From VBOC01 sp964512655 (GTDB taxonomy: Bacteria; Bacteroidota; Ignavibacteria; UBA10030; SZUA-254): a DNA stretch of 64,000 nucleotides. Positions 47,406 through 55,304 of the stretch are shown one piece after another; position 1 is the first letter of the stretch; every line of letters begins with the position of its first letter. A model generated the notes under the pieces. It had not been told where the DNA came from. It did no database searches and saw nothing but the letters and a program-made list of their open reading frames with translations. Where the stretch lies: the NCBI GenBank assembly GCA_964512655.1, contig CAZEJT010000001.1, forward strand, positions 496,001 through 560,000, written 5' to 3'. The translations under genes and the position numbers were made by a program.

Positions 47406-49417
47406 TGAATCTGGGCGAGGATTCTTTTTGCGTCTTCGTTGTGAGGATCGAGCCGCAAGGCGGCTTGCAGATTCTCGCGGGCCTTCCCGAGATTTCCAAT
47501 CTTGCCGTAGGAGACCCCGAGGAAGAAGTACGCGATCGCTTCGGCCTTCGGGTCGACCTTTTCAGATCCTTCAGCCTCGCGGCTGAAGACCGACTCGAAT
47601 TCTGCAATGGATCCCGTCATGTTGCCCCGGTCGAAATAGAGCATTCCGAGGCGGGCATGGACAAAAGGGGACTTCTGCAGACTGAGCGCGCGGCGATAAG
47701 TTTGTTCAGCGAGGGAATCCATCTTCATCGCACGATATGCATCTCCTGTGAGCATGACGGGGTAGTAGTAACCGGGCTGGACTTTGGAGACGGCATAATA
47801 CTCGCGGAGTGCGTCGGCATACATTCCGGCATTGCGATACCAGTCGGCCGCGGCATAATGCGCGTCGGACCATGGGATCTGTTTTCTGACATACTGCCGG
47901 GCGAGTTGGCGCAGGCGAGTGTCTGCACGGTACTCGCGGGCTGGATCTGGTGTAGCTGCAAAAGGCCACCTGTTCGTCAATGCCGCTGTTCTGCATCGCG
48001 CCGCCTCGAGATCGAGTTCGGTCACGCCCGAGCGTTCCCTGTAGGCATCATCACTCAAATTACGGTCCCAATGCCAGTCTGCCTTTGGCATCGGCACTCC
48101 ATTGTCGGCAAGCACTTCTGATAGGGACTTTGCAAGGAGAAAATATCCGTAGAAGTTCGGGTGGAGGTGCTCCATCATCAGATTGTTGCCGACGATGCCA
48201 TCGGGCGAGGCGGCGTCGAATACGCTATCGATGTCTGCCAGGATCGCGTGTTCGTCGCGGCAGACCGACCGGATGATGGCGTTCGCTTCGGTGCTTGCGC
48301 GGAACCTGAGCCCATCGTAATCGCGCGCCTTTCTGAATTCGCGCTTCGCGTGATACCAGTCCTCGAGTGTGTCGAGGCAAAGCCCGAGGCCGTAGTGAGC
48401 TTCGGCGCGAGTAGAGTCGAGCGATATCGCCCCGAGGTAGTATGTAGTGGCCCCGTCAGGATCGCCCCCTTGCAATTCACTGCCCCCGGCGCGCTCGAAC
48501 CCGTTCCATAGAGTTTTCAGGGAGTCGGTCATCGACTCGGCGAAGAGGGATACGAACGGCTTCTGATCCCTGACGTTGCTTGTGACGGAGCAGAGGATCA
48601 CAGGGATATGCCGATCGTTGGCCGCAGAAACAAGCGTGCGCATGTTGCATTCGAAGTTCTGCATGGCACGCTCGTACTCGTCGCTGTGGTATCGAATGGC
48701 CTCGTGCCCGACCATTGCTTCCATGAGGTCGGCCTGGGGGTGAGAATGCGGGCGGCTGACGAGGTTGCGCACCGCAACAACGCCGTCTCTGATGAGGAGG
48801 AAAAGGCGGCTGTGCAAGAGCTTGAGATACAGATTTATCGGCCCTCTCCACCGGCCGAGATATTCTGTCGAGCCCACTCCCATCGCCCCGTAAAACTCGT
48901 TGTGTCCGGCGTAGACAACAAAGGCGTCCGGTGTGTAGTCGAGCAGCTCGCGGGTGAAATCGAGAATAGTATAACTGTTCACCGCGGAGAGCCCCGCATT
49001 GACCACCTCGATGTTGTATTCGGGGAGGAGTTGTTTGAGCCGGTCCTGGAGAAGCCGGGGGGCTGTCGCATTGTAGTCGAAGGGGAAGCCCTGCATCGTT
49101 GACTCGCCCAGCATGAAGATCCGCTTCGTCGTTGGGCCCTTGTCGATTTCAAACAGGTCGTCGGAAGGCTCGGGCAGTGCGACTCCCTCCTGAAGGAAGT
49201 ATCTCCTCGCCACACCGCGGTTGAGCGTGTACCACTCTTTTCCGAGGACTTTCGTCCTGACGACGAGATCGAGTGTGCCGCCGTAGTTGAGCGATCGCAG
49301 CACGAGCTCCGCGCCGCCAAGGAAGAGGAGCGGGGTAAGGACCGTGATAATCCAGAATGCGGGCCTTGAGCGGGGACGGGACTCTTTGCCCGGGGTGTTG
49401 TTCGGAGGCGTGCTCAT
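47402..49417 (-). CDS. Membrane-anchored SGNH/GDSL-hydrolase-like protein with TPR repeats (paralogue 2)
   Basis: About 671 residues from the ATG at 49417; a TTG at 49438 extends the frame by seven codons. A membrane segment (about 25-48) is followed by SGNH blocks FMLGESTMQGFPFD (Ser), NAGLSAVNSYT, VYAGHNEFYGAMG and MEHLHPNFYG, with Glu three residues before the His as in the paralogue at 31483. TPR helices cover the C-terminal third (AEQTYRRALSLQKSPFVHAR, ENLQAALRLDPHN). It is first in an operon with SxtJ-like and carbamoyltransferase genes. Its likely role is modifying or deacylating the same glycan that is carbamoylated; this is inference. Confidence 0.83.
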   Translation of the reverse strand: MSTPPNNTPGKESRPRSRPAFWIITVLTPLLFLGGAELVLRSLNYGGTLDLVVRTKVLGKEWYTLNRGVARRYFLQEGVALPEPSDDLFEIDKGPTTKRIFMLGESTMQGFPFDYNATAPRLLQDRLKQLLPEYNIEVVNAGLSAVNSYTILDFTRELLDYTPDAFVVYAGHNEFYGAMGVGSTEYLGRWRGPINLYLKLLHSRLFLLIRDGVVAVRNLVSRPHSHPQADLMEAMVGHEAIRYHSDEYERAMQNFECNMRTLVSAANDRHIPVILCSVTSNVRDQKPFVSLFAESMTDSLKTLWNGFERAGGSELQGGDPDGATTYYLGAISLDSTRAEAHYGLGLCLDTLEDWYHAKREFRKARDYDGLRFRASTEANAIIRSVCRDEHAILADIDSVFDAASPDGIVGNNLMMEHLHPNFYGYFLLAKSLSEVLADNGVPMPKADWHWDRNLSDDAYRERSGVTELDLEAARCRTAALTNRWPFAATPDPAREYRADTRLRQLARQYVRKQIPWSDAHYAAADWYRNAGMYADALREYYAVSKVQPGYYYPVMLTGDAYRAMKMDSLAEQTYRRALSLQKSPFVHARLGMLYFDRGNMTGSIAEFESVFSREAEGSEKVDPKAEAIAYFFLGVSYGKIGNLGKARENLQAALRLDPHNEDAKRILAQIQ

Positions 49418-49486
49418 CAATACGGGGGAATATAGCAAAAATAAGGGCGGGCTTCTAACCCTCGCGCGGCGCTCCCGGCGCCACGG

Positions 49487-51841
49487 CTACCGCGTTGCGT
49501 TCACGGCCCAGCTGCCTGTGACCGCATTCCGATAGATGTAGTCCCTGGCAGGTGCTTCGCGCTGGTTCAGGAGGACGTTTCCGTTCCGCCGCTTCCTGGG
49601 CTTCCCGGTTCGATAGTGTTCCGCAAGTTTCGCGAGATCGTATCCGAAGGGAGAGAAGAGCGTCTCCAGCGCCTTCAGGAAGAATTCGGTGTATTGTTCG
49701 ATGTCGTACCCGTCCCAGTGCTGGTAGGTCAGGAGGCTTTTCGCTTTCTGCGGATCCCGCTTCCCCGTCCGGTCGATAATGATGTATTCGATCATTTCGC
49801 CCGCCTGCACGTTGATGCCGAACTGGGAGAGCTCCCCGACGACCATCGCGCTGAGGTTTTTGTTGGCGTATTCCCCGGCTTCCTTCTGCACTCTCCTGCG
49901 GAGAACGAGCTCCATCGGATCGACCCGCCCGGCGCGAAGCTCGTTGAGATAAAAATGCGCCTCCTGAAGGAGTTCCGGCACGTGCGCCCTCACTTCTTCG
50001 ATCGTCGCCGCTTCCGTGAGGATTTCCAGCAGCCTCGCCTGCATCTTCTTGATATACGCCGGGGTATCCTTCCTTCGCACTTCGATCCCCCGCACCTTGA
50101 TTTCGCCGTGGTCATACCACCCGACGTACTTTCCCGCCGTGGGAATTCCCGGGTCGGTTTTCGAACTGGGGAAGAGGATCCAATTGTAGATCCCTTCCAG
50201 CGAAATATCGACTCCGACGCGCTCCTTGATCCGCGCGCACAACTGCCTGTACTCTTCGTGCGTCGCCCCCGGTTTCTTCAGCCAGAGACAGTCGATGATG
50301 GCGTGCACGAGATGGTATCCTTCGGATTCGGCGATCTCCTTGGCGGTCAGGAGCGCCTCGCGGGAAAATGCGTTCACCGATTCGTGGGCCTCGATCCTTC
50401 CGAAGCGCGCGTTCTTGTAGCCCAGGTACCCGAAGCAGGTGACGAGCATCCATTTCAGCGCATTCTGCCTCTTCTCGTACTTCTGATATTCCTGGTGTGT
50501 TGCGGCGGCTTTCTTCCGCGCTTTGTAATAGGTCCGTTTTTCCAGGACCGGCTTCAGGGTGGCGGGGACGATTCCCCGGCGCTTCTCGCAGATGGTGTAG
50601 CCGAGCTCCGGCACGATGCCGTTCCGGCAGCAGGAACAATTGATGGTCTCCGGACTGATATTGTGCATTTCCATGAGGCTCGGGTACATGCTGGCGAAGT
50701 CGAGCTCCGCGACGTTTTCATGGTAACCCGCTTCCGGCATGAACACCAGCCCTCCGCGATCGCTCAGCAGCAGCTCATCCGCGGTTTTGAAATCCTCCCC
50801 TTCCTTTTTCTCCGCCGGGATGAGGATGTTGTTGCGGTAGGCGTAGCTCATCTGCATGCTCGCGAGCCCCGTCCCGATCGCCGCGCGCGATTGCTTCTGC
50901 ATCGGGAGCTGGGTCAGCCTGGAGAGCTCGACGACCCCCTCGATGTCCGATTCTCCCATGATGAAGCTGTTCTCCGCGTCCATGTGCCAGCGCCCCGCAA
51001 GCATGAAGGCCGCATCCCGGTGAACGACCTGCCCGTAGGTCCAGTAGCTTCGCTCCTTCGTCGTAAAATATCCCTGCAGGCGGTCTCTGTTGAGCAGGAG
51101 GGCAGTCCGGTAGTGCGTGGAGGCGCGCAGGAGCGTGGGAAAAAGCGTCGCGTCTCCCCAGGAGGAAATGATGATGTCGGGGTCGTACTGGTAGAGGTGC
51201 CAGTTGAGCGTTTCAAGGACCTCCACCGGATCTTCCTGTTCGAGGCTGTAGGTGGCGCCGCCGTAGCTCAATTCCAGTTTCAGCGTCCTGAAGAACTTTG
51301 TCGAGAATTCGGCGTTCCCGTTGCTGAGCCTCATCGTCCTCAGATCGGGCATCCGGTAGGAGCAGGCGTCGAACGAGTCTTCGAGAATGATGCGCCGGAG
51401 CGCGTTCCCGCCGGAAACGACGAAGGTGCAGCGCGCGAGCGGGAAGACCTGCCTGTCGTACAGGTACATCTGCGCGACGGGAATATTGCTGTTGTAGAAC
51501 ACAAAGTGCGGAAAGAACTTCTGCAGGGACCAGACGCATGCGTTGAACCGGAGGGGATCCCGGACGGTGAGTGAGGTGACTGGCCATTGTTCGCCGCTGA
51601 ACAGTTCCAGTTTCTCCGCCTTCCCGACCGTGACGGGGAGCCTCAGCCTCTGAACGAGCGCGGGGATCCTCTTTTCGTCGCCGGGTGAGAGGCGCAGGTA
51701 GAATTCCGGGTGGAACGGGTCGAAGCAATGATGGGCCGCGCCCTCGTCGTCGATGATCCAGACGATCATCCCGTCGCGGACGGGGTAGACGTCGAAGAAC
51801 CAGCCGTGAATCTCGCGGCTTCCGTCCTGCGGCTCGCTCAC
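49487..51841 (-). CDS. Bacterial PolB2-type family B DNA polymerase, proofreading domain degenerate
   Basis: A 784-residue family B polymerase. Motif A is ELDFASMYPSLMEMH (about 379-395, catalytic Asp present). Motif B is KWMLVTCFGYLGYKNARFG (about 460-480). Motif C reads HAIIDCLWLKK (about 510-520): the second Asp of the usual DTD is kept, the first is Ile. A Cys-rich insertion, CSCCRNG...YTIC, follows motif A. The exonuclease motifs are broken: Exo I is LKLELS with Lys for the first Asp, Exo II is SSWGDATLFP with Leu for Asp. These traits fit the bacterial PolB2 group, thought to act in repair or translesion synthesis rather than replication. GTG start overlaps the 98-residue gene by four bases (GTGA). 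Confidence 0.9.
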   Translation of the reverse strand: MSEPQDGSREIHGWFFDVYPVRDGMIVWIIDDEGAAHHCFDPFHPEFYLRLSPGDEKRIPALVQRLRLPVTVGKAEKLELFSGEQWPVTSLTVRDPLRFNACVWSLQKFFPHFVFYNSNIPVAQMYLYDRQVFPLARCTFVVSGGNALRRIILEDSFDACSYRMPDLRTMRLSNGNAEFSTKFFRTLKLELSYGGATYSLEQEDPVEVLETLNWHLYQYDPDIIISSWGDATLFPTLLRASTHYRTALLLNRDRLQGYFTTKERSYWTYGQVVHRDAAFMLAGRWHMDAENSFIMGESDIEGVVELSRLTQLPMQKQSRAAIGTGLASMQMSYAYRNNILIPAEKKEGEDFKTADELLLSDRGGLVFMPEAGYHENVAELDFASMYPSLMEMHNISPETINCSCCRNGIVPELGYTICEKRRGIVPATLKPVLEKRTYYKARKKAAATHQEYQKYEKRQNALKWMLVTCFGYLGYKNARFGRIEAHESVNAFSREALLTAKEIAESEGYHLVHAIIDCLWLKKPGATHEEYRQLCARIKERVGVDISLEGIYNWILFPSSKTDPGIPTAGKYVGWYDHGEIKVRGIEVRRKDTPAYIKKMQARLLEILTEAATIEEVRAHVPELLQEAHFYLNELRAGRVDPMELVLRRRVQKEAGEYANKNLSAMVVGELSQFGINVQAGEMIEYIIIDRTGKRDPQKAKSLLTYQHWDGYDIEQYTEFFLKALETLFSPFGYDLAKLAEHYRTGKPRKRRNGNVLLNQREAPARDYIYRNAVTGSWAVNATR

Positions 51842-52134
51842 CGTTCGTTCTCCGCGCTCTCGCCGAGGAGGCGGAACTCCGCCGATTGCCCGGGGGCCTC
51901 TCTCTCCTCCAGCCGCTTAATTTTCTTGTATTGTTCGAGGAGCATGCTCATGAAAATCGTTTCCAGCGGCGTTTCATTGGCGAAAAACGCTCCGGCGGCG
52001 AGGTGAAGTTTCGGCGCCCTCCACATCTCGTCAAAGAGGAGCTGGTCTTCCTTTCTCAGCGCCCGCCTGAATTTTCCCCATGTTTCTCTGCTCCGATCGA
52101 TAACGAGAGTGAAGGTGTCATTATTTCGTCCCAT
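51838..52134 (-). CDS. Uncharacterised 98-residue protein in PolB2 operon
   Basis: A 98-residue soluble protein rich in charged residues. Start ATG at 52134 with AGGAGA eight bases upstream, inside the 3' end of the RecA-fold gene (79-base overlap). Its stop overlaps the polymerase start as GTGA, which is good evidence that it is real and translated with it. Likely mainly helical (WGKFRRALRKEDQLLFDEMW, FMSMLLEQYKKIKRLEEREA). I do not recognise a domain; it may bridge the RecA-fold protein and the polymerase. Confidence 0.75.
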   Translation of the reverse strand: MGRNNDTFTLVIDRSRETWGKFRRALRKEDQLLFDEMWRAPKLHLAAGAFFANETPLETIFMSMLLEQYKKIKRLEEREAPGQSAEFRLLGESAENER

Positions 52135-52754
52135 GGCAACGGTCTCCTTTCTTCATGGCGTTCGAACCCGTCCTGCTCCAGGCGGAAGACGGTGTCCGCA
52201 GAATGATACAGCAGGTGAAAAAGCGATTCCTTTCCAGGCGGAACCCTGGCCGCTTCGATATCCGCAATCAGGATATGGACGTTTGCCGTCGAGAGCTCTC
52301 TGAGTGTCCGCACGATCCGCCCCAGGCTTTCCCGGCATTCATGCGGCTTCACCTGCTCGTCGTAATAGGTGTCGAGGAGTCCGAGGACAATCACAAGCGG
52401 GCAGGGGGTGCGGCTCAAAAAACGGGGGAGTTTTGTCGTGATCGCGGCTTCCGTTTGAAATGCCGTGAACGACCGCGTCACGTGCGTCCTCTGCAGCAGC
52501 GCCTTCGGAGGAATTGCAAGGAGCGCGGCAATCTTCGAAAGAGTATAGCTGTTGAATTTCATCGCTCCGTCCACGACGGCAAGCGGCCGCCGCACGGCGC
52601 CGCCGATGAGCAGGCTCACCGTGTAGACAAGCGAATGGCCGTACAGCAGGTGGATCGCCGCCGGGCGGCGCTGCATGCTGCTGAGCGCGGCGTCGAATCC
52701 GGGGAGGGAGTGCGGCTCGATCCTATGTGCGTGCTCTATATCTGCCGTGTGCAT
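52056..52754 (-). CDS. RecA/RadA-fold protein without Walker motifs (ImuA-like) in PolB2 operon
   Basis: About 232 residues from the ATG at 52754. A longer frame opens at 52841, but a strong promoter sits inside it, so the short start is preferred. The chain follows the RecA/RadA core: the beta-strand and P-loop position reads IHLLYGHSLVYTVSLLIGG, where Gly-Lys-Thr is lost; VVDGAMKFNSYTLSKIA fits the next strand; CPLVIVLGLLDTYYDE stands at Walker B without its Asp; IVRTLRELSTANVHILIADI matches the strand before loop L2. So it is probably an inactive ATPase scaffold like ImuA, the RecA-like partner of ImuB and DnaE2. First gene of the operon; homology should be checked by profile search. Confidence 0.65.
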   Translation of the reverse strand: MHTADIEHAHRIEPHSLPGFDAALSSMQRRPAAIHLLYGHSLVYTVSLLIGGAVRRPLAVVDGAMKFNSYTLSKIAALLAIPPKALLQRTHVTRSFTAFQTEAAITTKLPRFLSRTPCPLVIVLGLLDTYYDEQVKPHECRESLGRIVRTLRELSTANVHILIADIEAARVPPGKESLFHLLYHSADTVFRLEQDGFERHEERRPLPWDEIMTPSLSLSIGAEKHGENSGGR

Positions 52755-52808
52755 CAGGGGCGGAAGCGTGCCGGAGAATGGTTGTTCGCGAAAACGGGTG
52801 CCGCTCTC

Positions 52809-52837
52809 ATGATACGACAATTTTGTCTGTTTGTCAA
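52809..52837 (-). promoter_or_regulatory. Sigma-70-type promoter of the PolB2 operon
   Basis: On the minus strand, TTGACA (52837-52832) and TATCAT (52814-52809) are separated by exactly 17 bases. The spacer holds GACAATTTTGTC on the plus strand at 52816-52827, an inverted repeat with 5-bp arms that could be a repressor site. Transcription would begin near 52802, which puts the ATG at 52754 about 48 bases downstream and rules out the longer start at 52841. Confidence 0.65.
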
Positions 52838-52863
52838 GCAATAGGTGATAAAAATGTCGTATC
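52811..52863. other. 9-bp perfect inverted repeat spanning the divergent promoter region
   Basis: GATACGACA at 52811-52819 and its exact complement TGTCGTATC at 52855-52863, 35 bases apart. The left arm covers the -10 region of the PolB2-operon promoter and half of the inner GACAA/TTGTC repeat. It lies between the PolB2 operon and the STAS gene and could serve a looping or dimer-of-dimers regulator. Confidence 0.5.
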
Positions 52864-52972
52864 CGTCCGGAAACGGCAAGATGGTGATAAAAATTGATTT
52901 TGGAGGAGGGAAGAGTTACATTGGCGAAACCACCGACCGCACCGTCCGCGGAGGTGCCACGAGGTCACAACG

Positions 52973-53335
52973 ATGCAGATCAATGAAAAGGTCGAGCGGG
53001 ACGCCGCCCGGCTGACATTCAAGGGCGACCTGCTGGGCGAGACCGACGGCGACGCCGTGCGCCGAAAGATTTACGACCTCCTCGGCGCCAGCGTCAAGCA
53101 TGTCGTGATCGACCTCGGTGATGTCCGCCACATCAACAGCGCCGGGCTCGGCTCCCTCATTGCGGCGCTGATCACGATGCGCAAATCGGGAGGGGACATC
53201 CGCCTTGCGCGCGTCGGCCGCAACGTTCAGAACATCTTCGTGATCACGCGGCTCGTAACGATTTTCGATACGTACGAGACGGTCGACGAGGCGGTGAGCG
53301 CGTACCGCAATCCTAAAACCGCCGCTCCGCTATAG
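52973..53335 (+). CDS. STAS-domain anti-sigma-factor antagonist (SpoIIAA/RsbV-like)
   Basis: A 120-residue single STAS domain. VVIDLGDVRHINSAGLGSLI holds the phosphorylatable Ser (Ser56) in the usual D...INSAGL context, where an anti-sigma kinase would act. KSGGDIRLARVGRNVQNIF is the typical following strand-helix. Such proteins release a sigma factor by binding its anti-sigma partner when unphosphorylated. No kinase or phosphatase gene is adjacent. It is divergent from the PolB2 operon and is followed by a small barrel gene 23 bases later. Confidence 0.92.
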   Translation: MQINEKVERDAARLTFKGDLLGETDGDAVRRKIYDLLGASVKHVVIDLGDVRHINSAGLGSLIAALITMRKSGGDIRLARVGRNVQNIFVITRLVTIFDTYETVDEAVSAYRNPKTAAPL

Positions 53336-53358
53336 CCACACCAACCCGGGAGAGCACT

Positions 53359-54021
53359 ATGGGGAGATTCCACGGAACACGCGGCATCCTCTTTGTCCTT
53401 TTACTCGCGTCGATCCACTTCCTTCCGGTCGCGGCCGCTTACGGCCAGGCCGGCGATGGAGGCCTGAACAGGCGCTTTAAGCTCTTCGGCGGGATCGGCT
53501 TTCCGGTGGGAGATTTCAGCGAATCGGGAACTCCCGAAGGGGGGCTCGCGCAGGCGGGATTCACTGTTGGGGCGGAATTGTGTACGGAAGCGGCTCCCCA
53601 CTTTGAGCTCGGCGCCGGAGCGGGCTTCAATCTCCATAGCGTCGATGTCTCATATTTTCAGAACCAGTATCCGGGGGTGCGGCTCGATGCCGGTAGCTGG
53701 AAGCTCTTCTGGTTTACGGGCCTGGTTGGATTCGACGCCAATGTATCCGACGACGTCGATTTCTACGGACACGGCAATTTCGGATTGCTGTTCGCGAGTA
53801 CACCGGACTTTACCGCGTACAGTGGCGGAAGCACGGGCCACGCAAACTCCGTCAGCGGCACGTCCGTGGGCTACGGCTTCAACTTTGGGTTCATCTTCAA
53901 CAACAGATTCGATGCCGGGCTCCGGTACCTTGCCGGAGAGCCGTCGTTTACGATCAACGGGATCTCGGGCAAACAATCCATCGCTGTCTTCGCGGTTACG
54001 TTCGGCTACGTCTTCCACTGA
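53359..54021 (+). CDS. Small outer-membrane beta-barrel protein
   Basis: A 220-residue protein with a signal peptide (about 1-30, ending AAAYGQA) and an OmpA/OprF-type eight-strand barrel pattern: RRFKLFGGIGFPVGDFSES, GAELCTEAAPHFELGAGAG, and the last strand SIAVFAVTFGYVFH. It resembles the outer-membrane beta-barrel (PF13505-like) group and has no other domain. It is 23 bases after the STAS gene and may share its transcript. Function unknown. Confidence 0.8.
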   Translation: MGRFHGTRGILFVLLLASIHFLPVAAAYGQAGDGGLNRRFKLFGGIGFPVGDFSESGTPEGGLAQAGFTVGAELCTEAAPHFELGAGAGFNLHSVDVSYFQNQYPGVRLDAGSWKLFWFTGLVGFDANVSDDVDFYGHGNFGLLFASTPDFTAYSGGSTGHANSVSGTSVGYGFNFGFIFNNRFDAGLRYLAGEPSFTINGISGKQSIAVFAVTFGYVFH

Positions 54022-54030
54022 AGGGGCTGC

Positions 54031-54060
54031 GCATCGCAGGATGATCACGCCCTGCGATGC
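54031..54060 (+). terminator. Hairpin after the barrel gene, probable terminator without U-run
   Basis: Perfect 10-bp stem GCATCGCAGG (54031-54040) and CCTGCGATGC (54051-54060) with a 10-base loop, ten bases after the stop at 54021. No T-run follows, so it may be a rho-assisted end or simply an mRNA-stabilising hairpin. Confidence 0.5.
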
Positions 54061-54137
54061 CTATCGCCTTCACCTATGATTGCATTCCCCTCGGAATTTT
54101 CGTACCTATTTCCCGTACTCCGCATCATTCATCGTCC

Positions 54138-54178
54138 GAGCCCGTAGCTCAGGGGTAGAGCATCTGCCTTTTAAGCAG
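54138..54178 (+). repeat. Duplicated 5' half of tRNA-Lys (left attachment site)
   Basis: Identical to the first 41 bases of the intact tRNA at 59117: acceptor 5' strand, D-arm, anticodon stem and the CTTTTAA loop, ending in GCAG of the anticodon stem. It then diverges (GCTGAAATT in place of AGGGCC). It cannot fold as a tRNA, and marks the left junction of the integrated element. Confidence 0.9.
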
Positions 54179-54226
54179 GCTGAAATTAGCTTCTGCAGAC
54201 AGCATTCCGCAAAAAATCCTTCCTTT

Positions 54227-54242
54227 GCTAACACCCTGCTAA
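54227..54242 (+). repeat. Putative integrase arm site, left
   Basis: GCTAACACCCTGCTAA. The same GCTAACAnnnTGCTAA pattern in the same orientation lies near the other end of the element at 59058-59073 (GCTAACAGACTGCTAA). Confidence 0.55.
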
Positions 54243-54262
54243 TCACAACGGGTGTTACGGAC

Positions 54263-55271
54263 ATGCCATCACTTTTCAAGCGTGCAAACGGGGTCTATTA
54301 CTTCGTCTTCGAAGATAATGGGAAACGGAGGTGGAAGAGTAGGGGAGTGACGCAAAAGAATCTTGCCTTGAGGTTTCTCCTTAATTTCGATCATTCAAAA
54401 CCTGCTCTACCACCGAAGCTTCTTCTTTCGCATTTCTGTCGGGATTTCTTCACATCTGCCGTACCGAACCACAGCCCAAAGACCGTTGTAATCTACAGGC
54501 AATCCTTAACCAACTTCCAATCGATTACAGGGGATATCCCCATCACAACGATTACATCGAAGCATATTGACGAATTCAAGACCGAGCGACTTAAGACGGT
54601 GTCTGCGATCAGCCTCAACGTCGAATTGCGCACCCTTCGGTTAGCCTTTAACACGGCGATGAAATGGAGAGCCCTAGCGGCGAATCCTTTTAAGAATGTA
54701 CCTCTTTTGAGAGTGCCCGAGCAGCAACCTCTCTTCTTAACCAAACAGGGGTTTCAGAAGCTGATTCTTGCGATCCCTGAGGGTTGCTTTCGCGATTTTG
54801 TCATCGTCGCCGTCTTCACTGGTCTAAAGCGCGGAGAGTTACTCAACCTTTCGTGGAGTGACATAGATTTCGATAGAAAGCTTATCTTCGTCCAGTCCAA
54901 GAAGGACTTTCGGACGAAGGCAGGGAAACGGAGGACAGTTCCCGTGAATGAAACCGTTTTTCGAATCCTTCGGTCAAGGCAACAAAATGCAAAACAAGAG
55001 CTGGTTTTCACAATCAACGGCGGAGGGTCTTGGAGAGTCATGTGACTCACAAATTCAAGTGGTTCCCCCACAAGGTTGGATTGAATGCCGATGTTCATTT
55101 TCATCGTCTCCGGCACACTTTTGCGACCTGGCTCGTTCAAGGAGGAGGAAACATATACGAAGTGCAGAAACTCCTTGGGCACACAGTGTGAAAATTACGG
55201 AAATTTACTCCCACTTGGCTGCAAGCGAATTACATGGCGCCGTGAGGAGAATCGATTTTCGGCCAAATTGA
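54263..55271 (+). pseudogene. Tyrosine recombinase / phage integrase, two frameshifts
   Basis: The real start is the ATG at 54263 (MPSLFKRANGVYYFVFED); a longer frame from 54080 merely reads through the tRNA half. A SAM-like N-terminal domain and the catalytic domain can be followed. Box I reads TGLKRGELLNLSW, with Lys where the catalytic Arg is expected. The frame shifts by one base between about 55020 and 55042 (stop at 55043), continues as HRLRHTFATWLVQGG (box II) and YEVQKLLGHT, then shifts again at about 55180-55185 to SVKITEIYSHL, which carries the nucleophile Tyr, ending at 55271. Both breaks behave as single-base deletions. Two frameshifts plus the lost Arg indicate decay. Confidence 0.88.
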
Positions 55272-55304
55272 GAACAGACTTTAAATCAGAAGGGAACACC
55301 ATGG

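Noticed and set aside
49616..51574. Plus-strand frame of 652 codons across the PolB2 gene
   Set aside because: Antisense shadow; the minus strand carries polymerase motifs A, B and C and is coupled to its neighbour.
52755..52841. Longer N-terminus of the RecA-fold protein (29 extra codons)
   Set aside because: The segment contains the -10 and most of the -35 region of the operon promoter, and its translation has no RecA-like features.
54080..54262. N-terminal extension of the integrase frame
   Set aside because: It translates through the duplicated tRNA half and the arm site; the recognisable integrase begins at the ATG at 54263.
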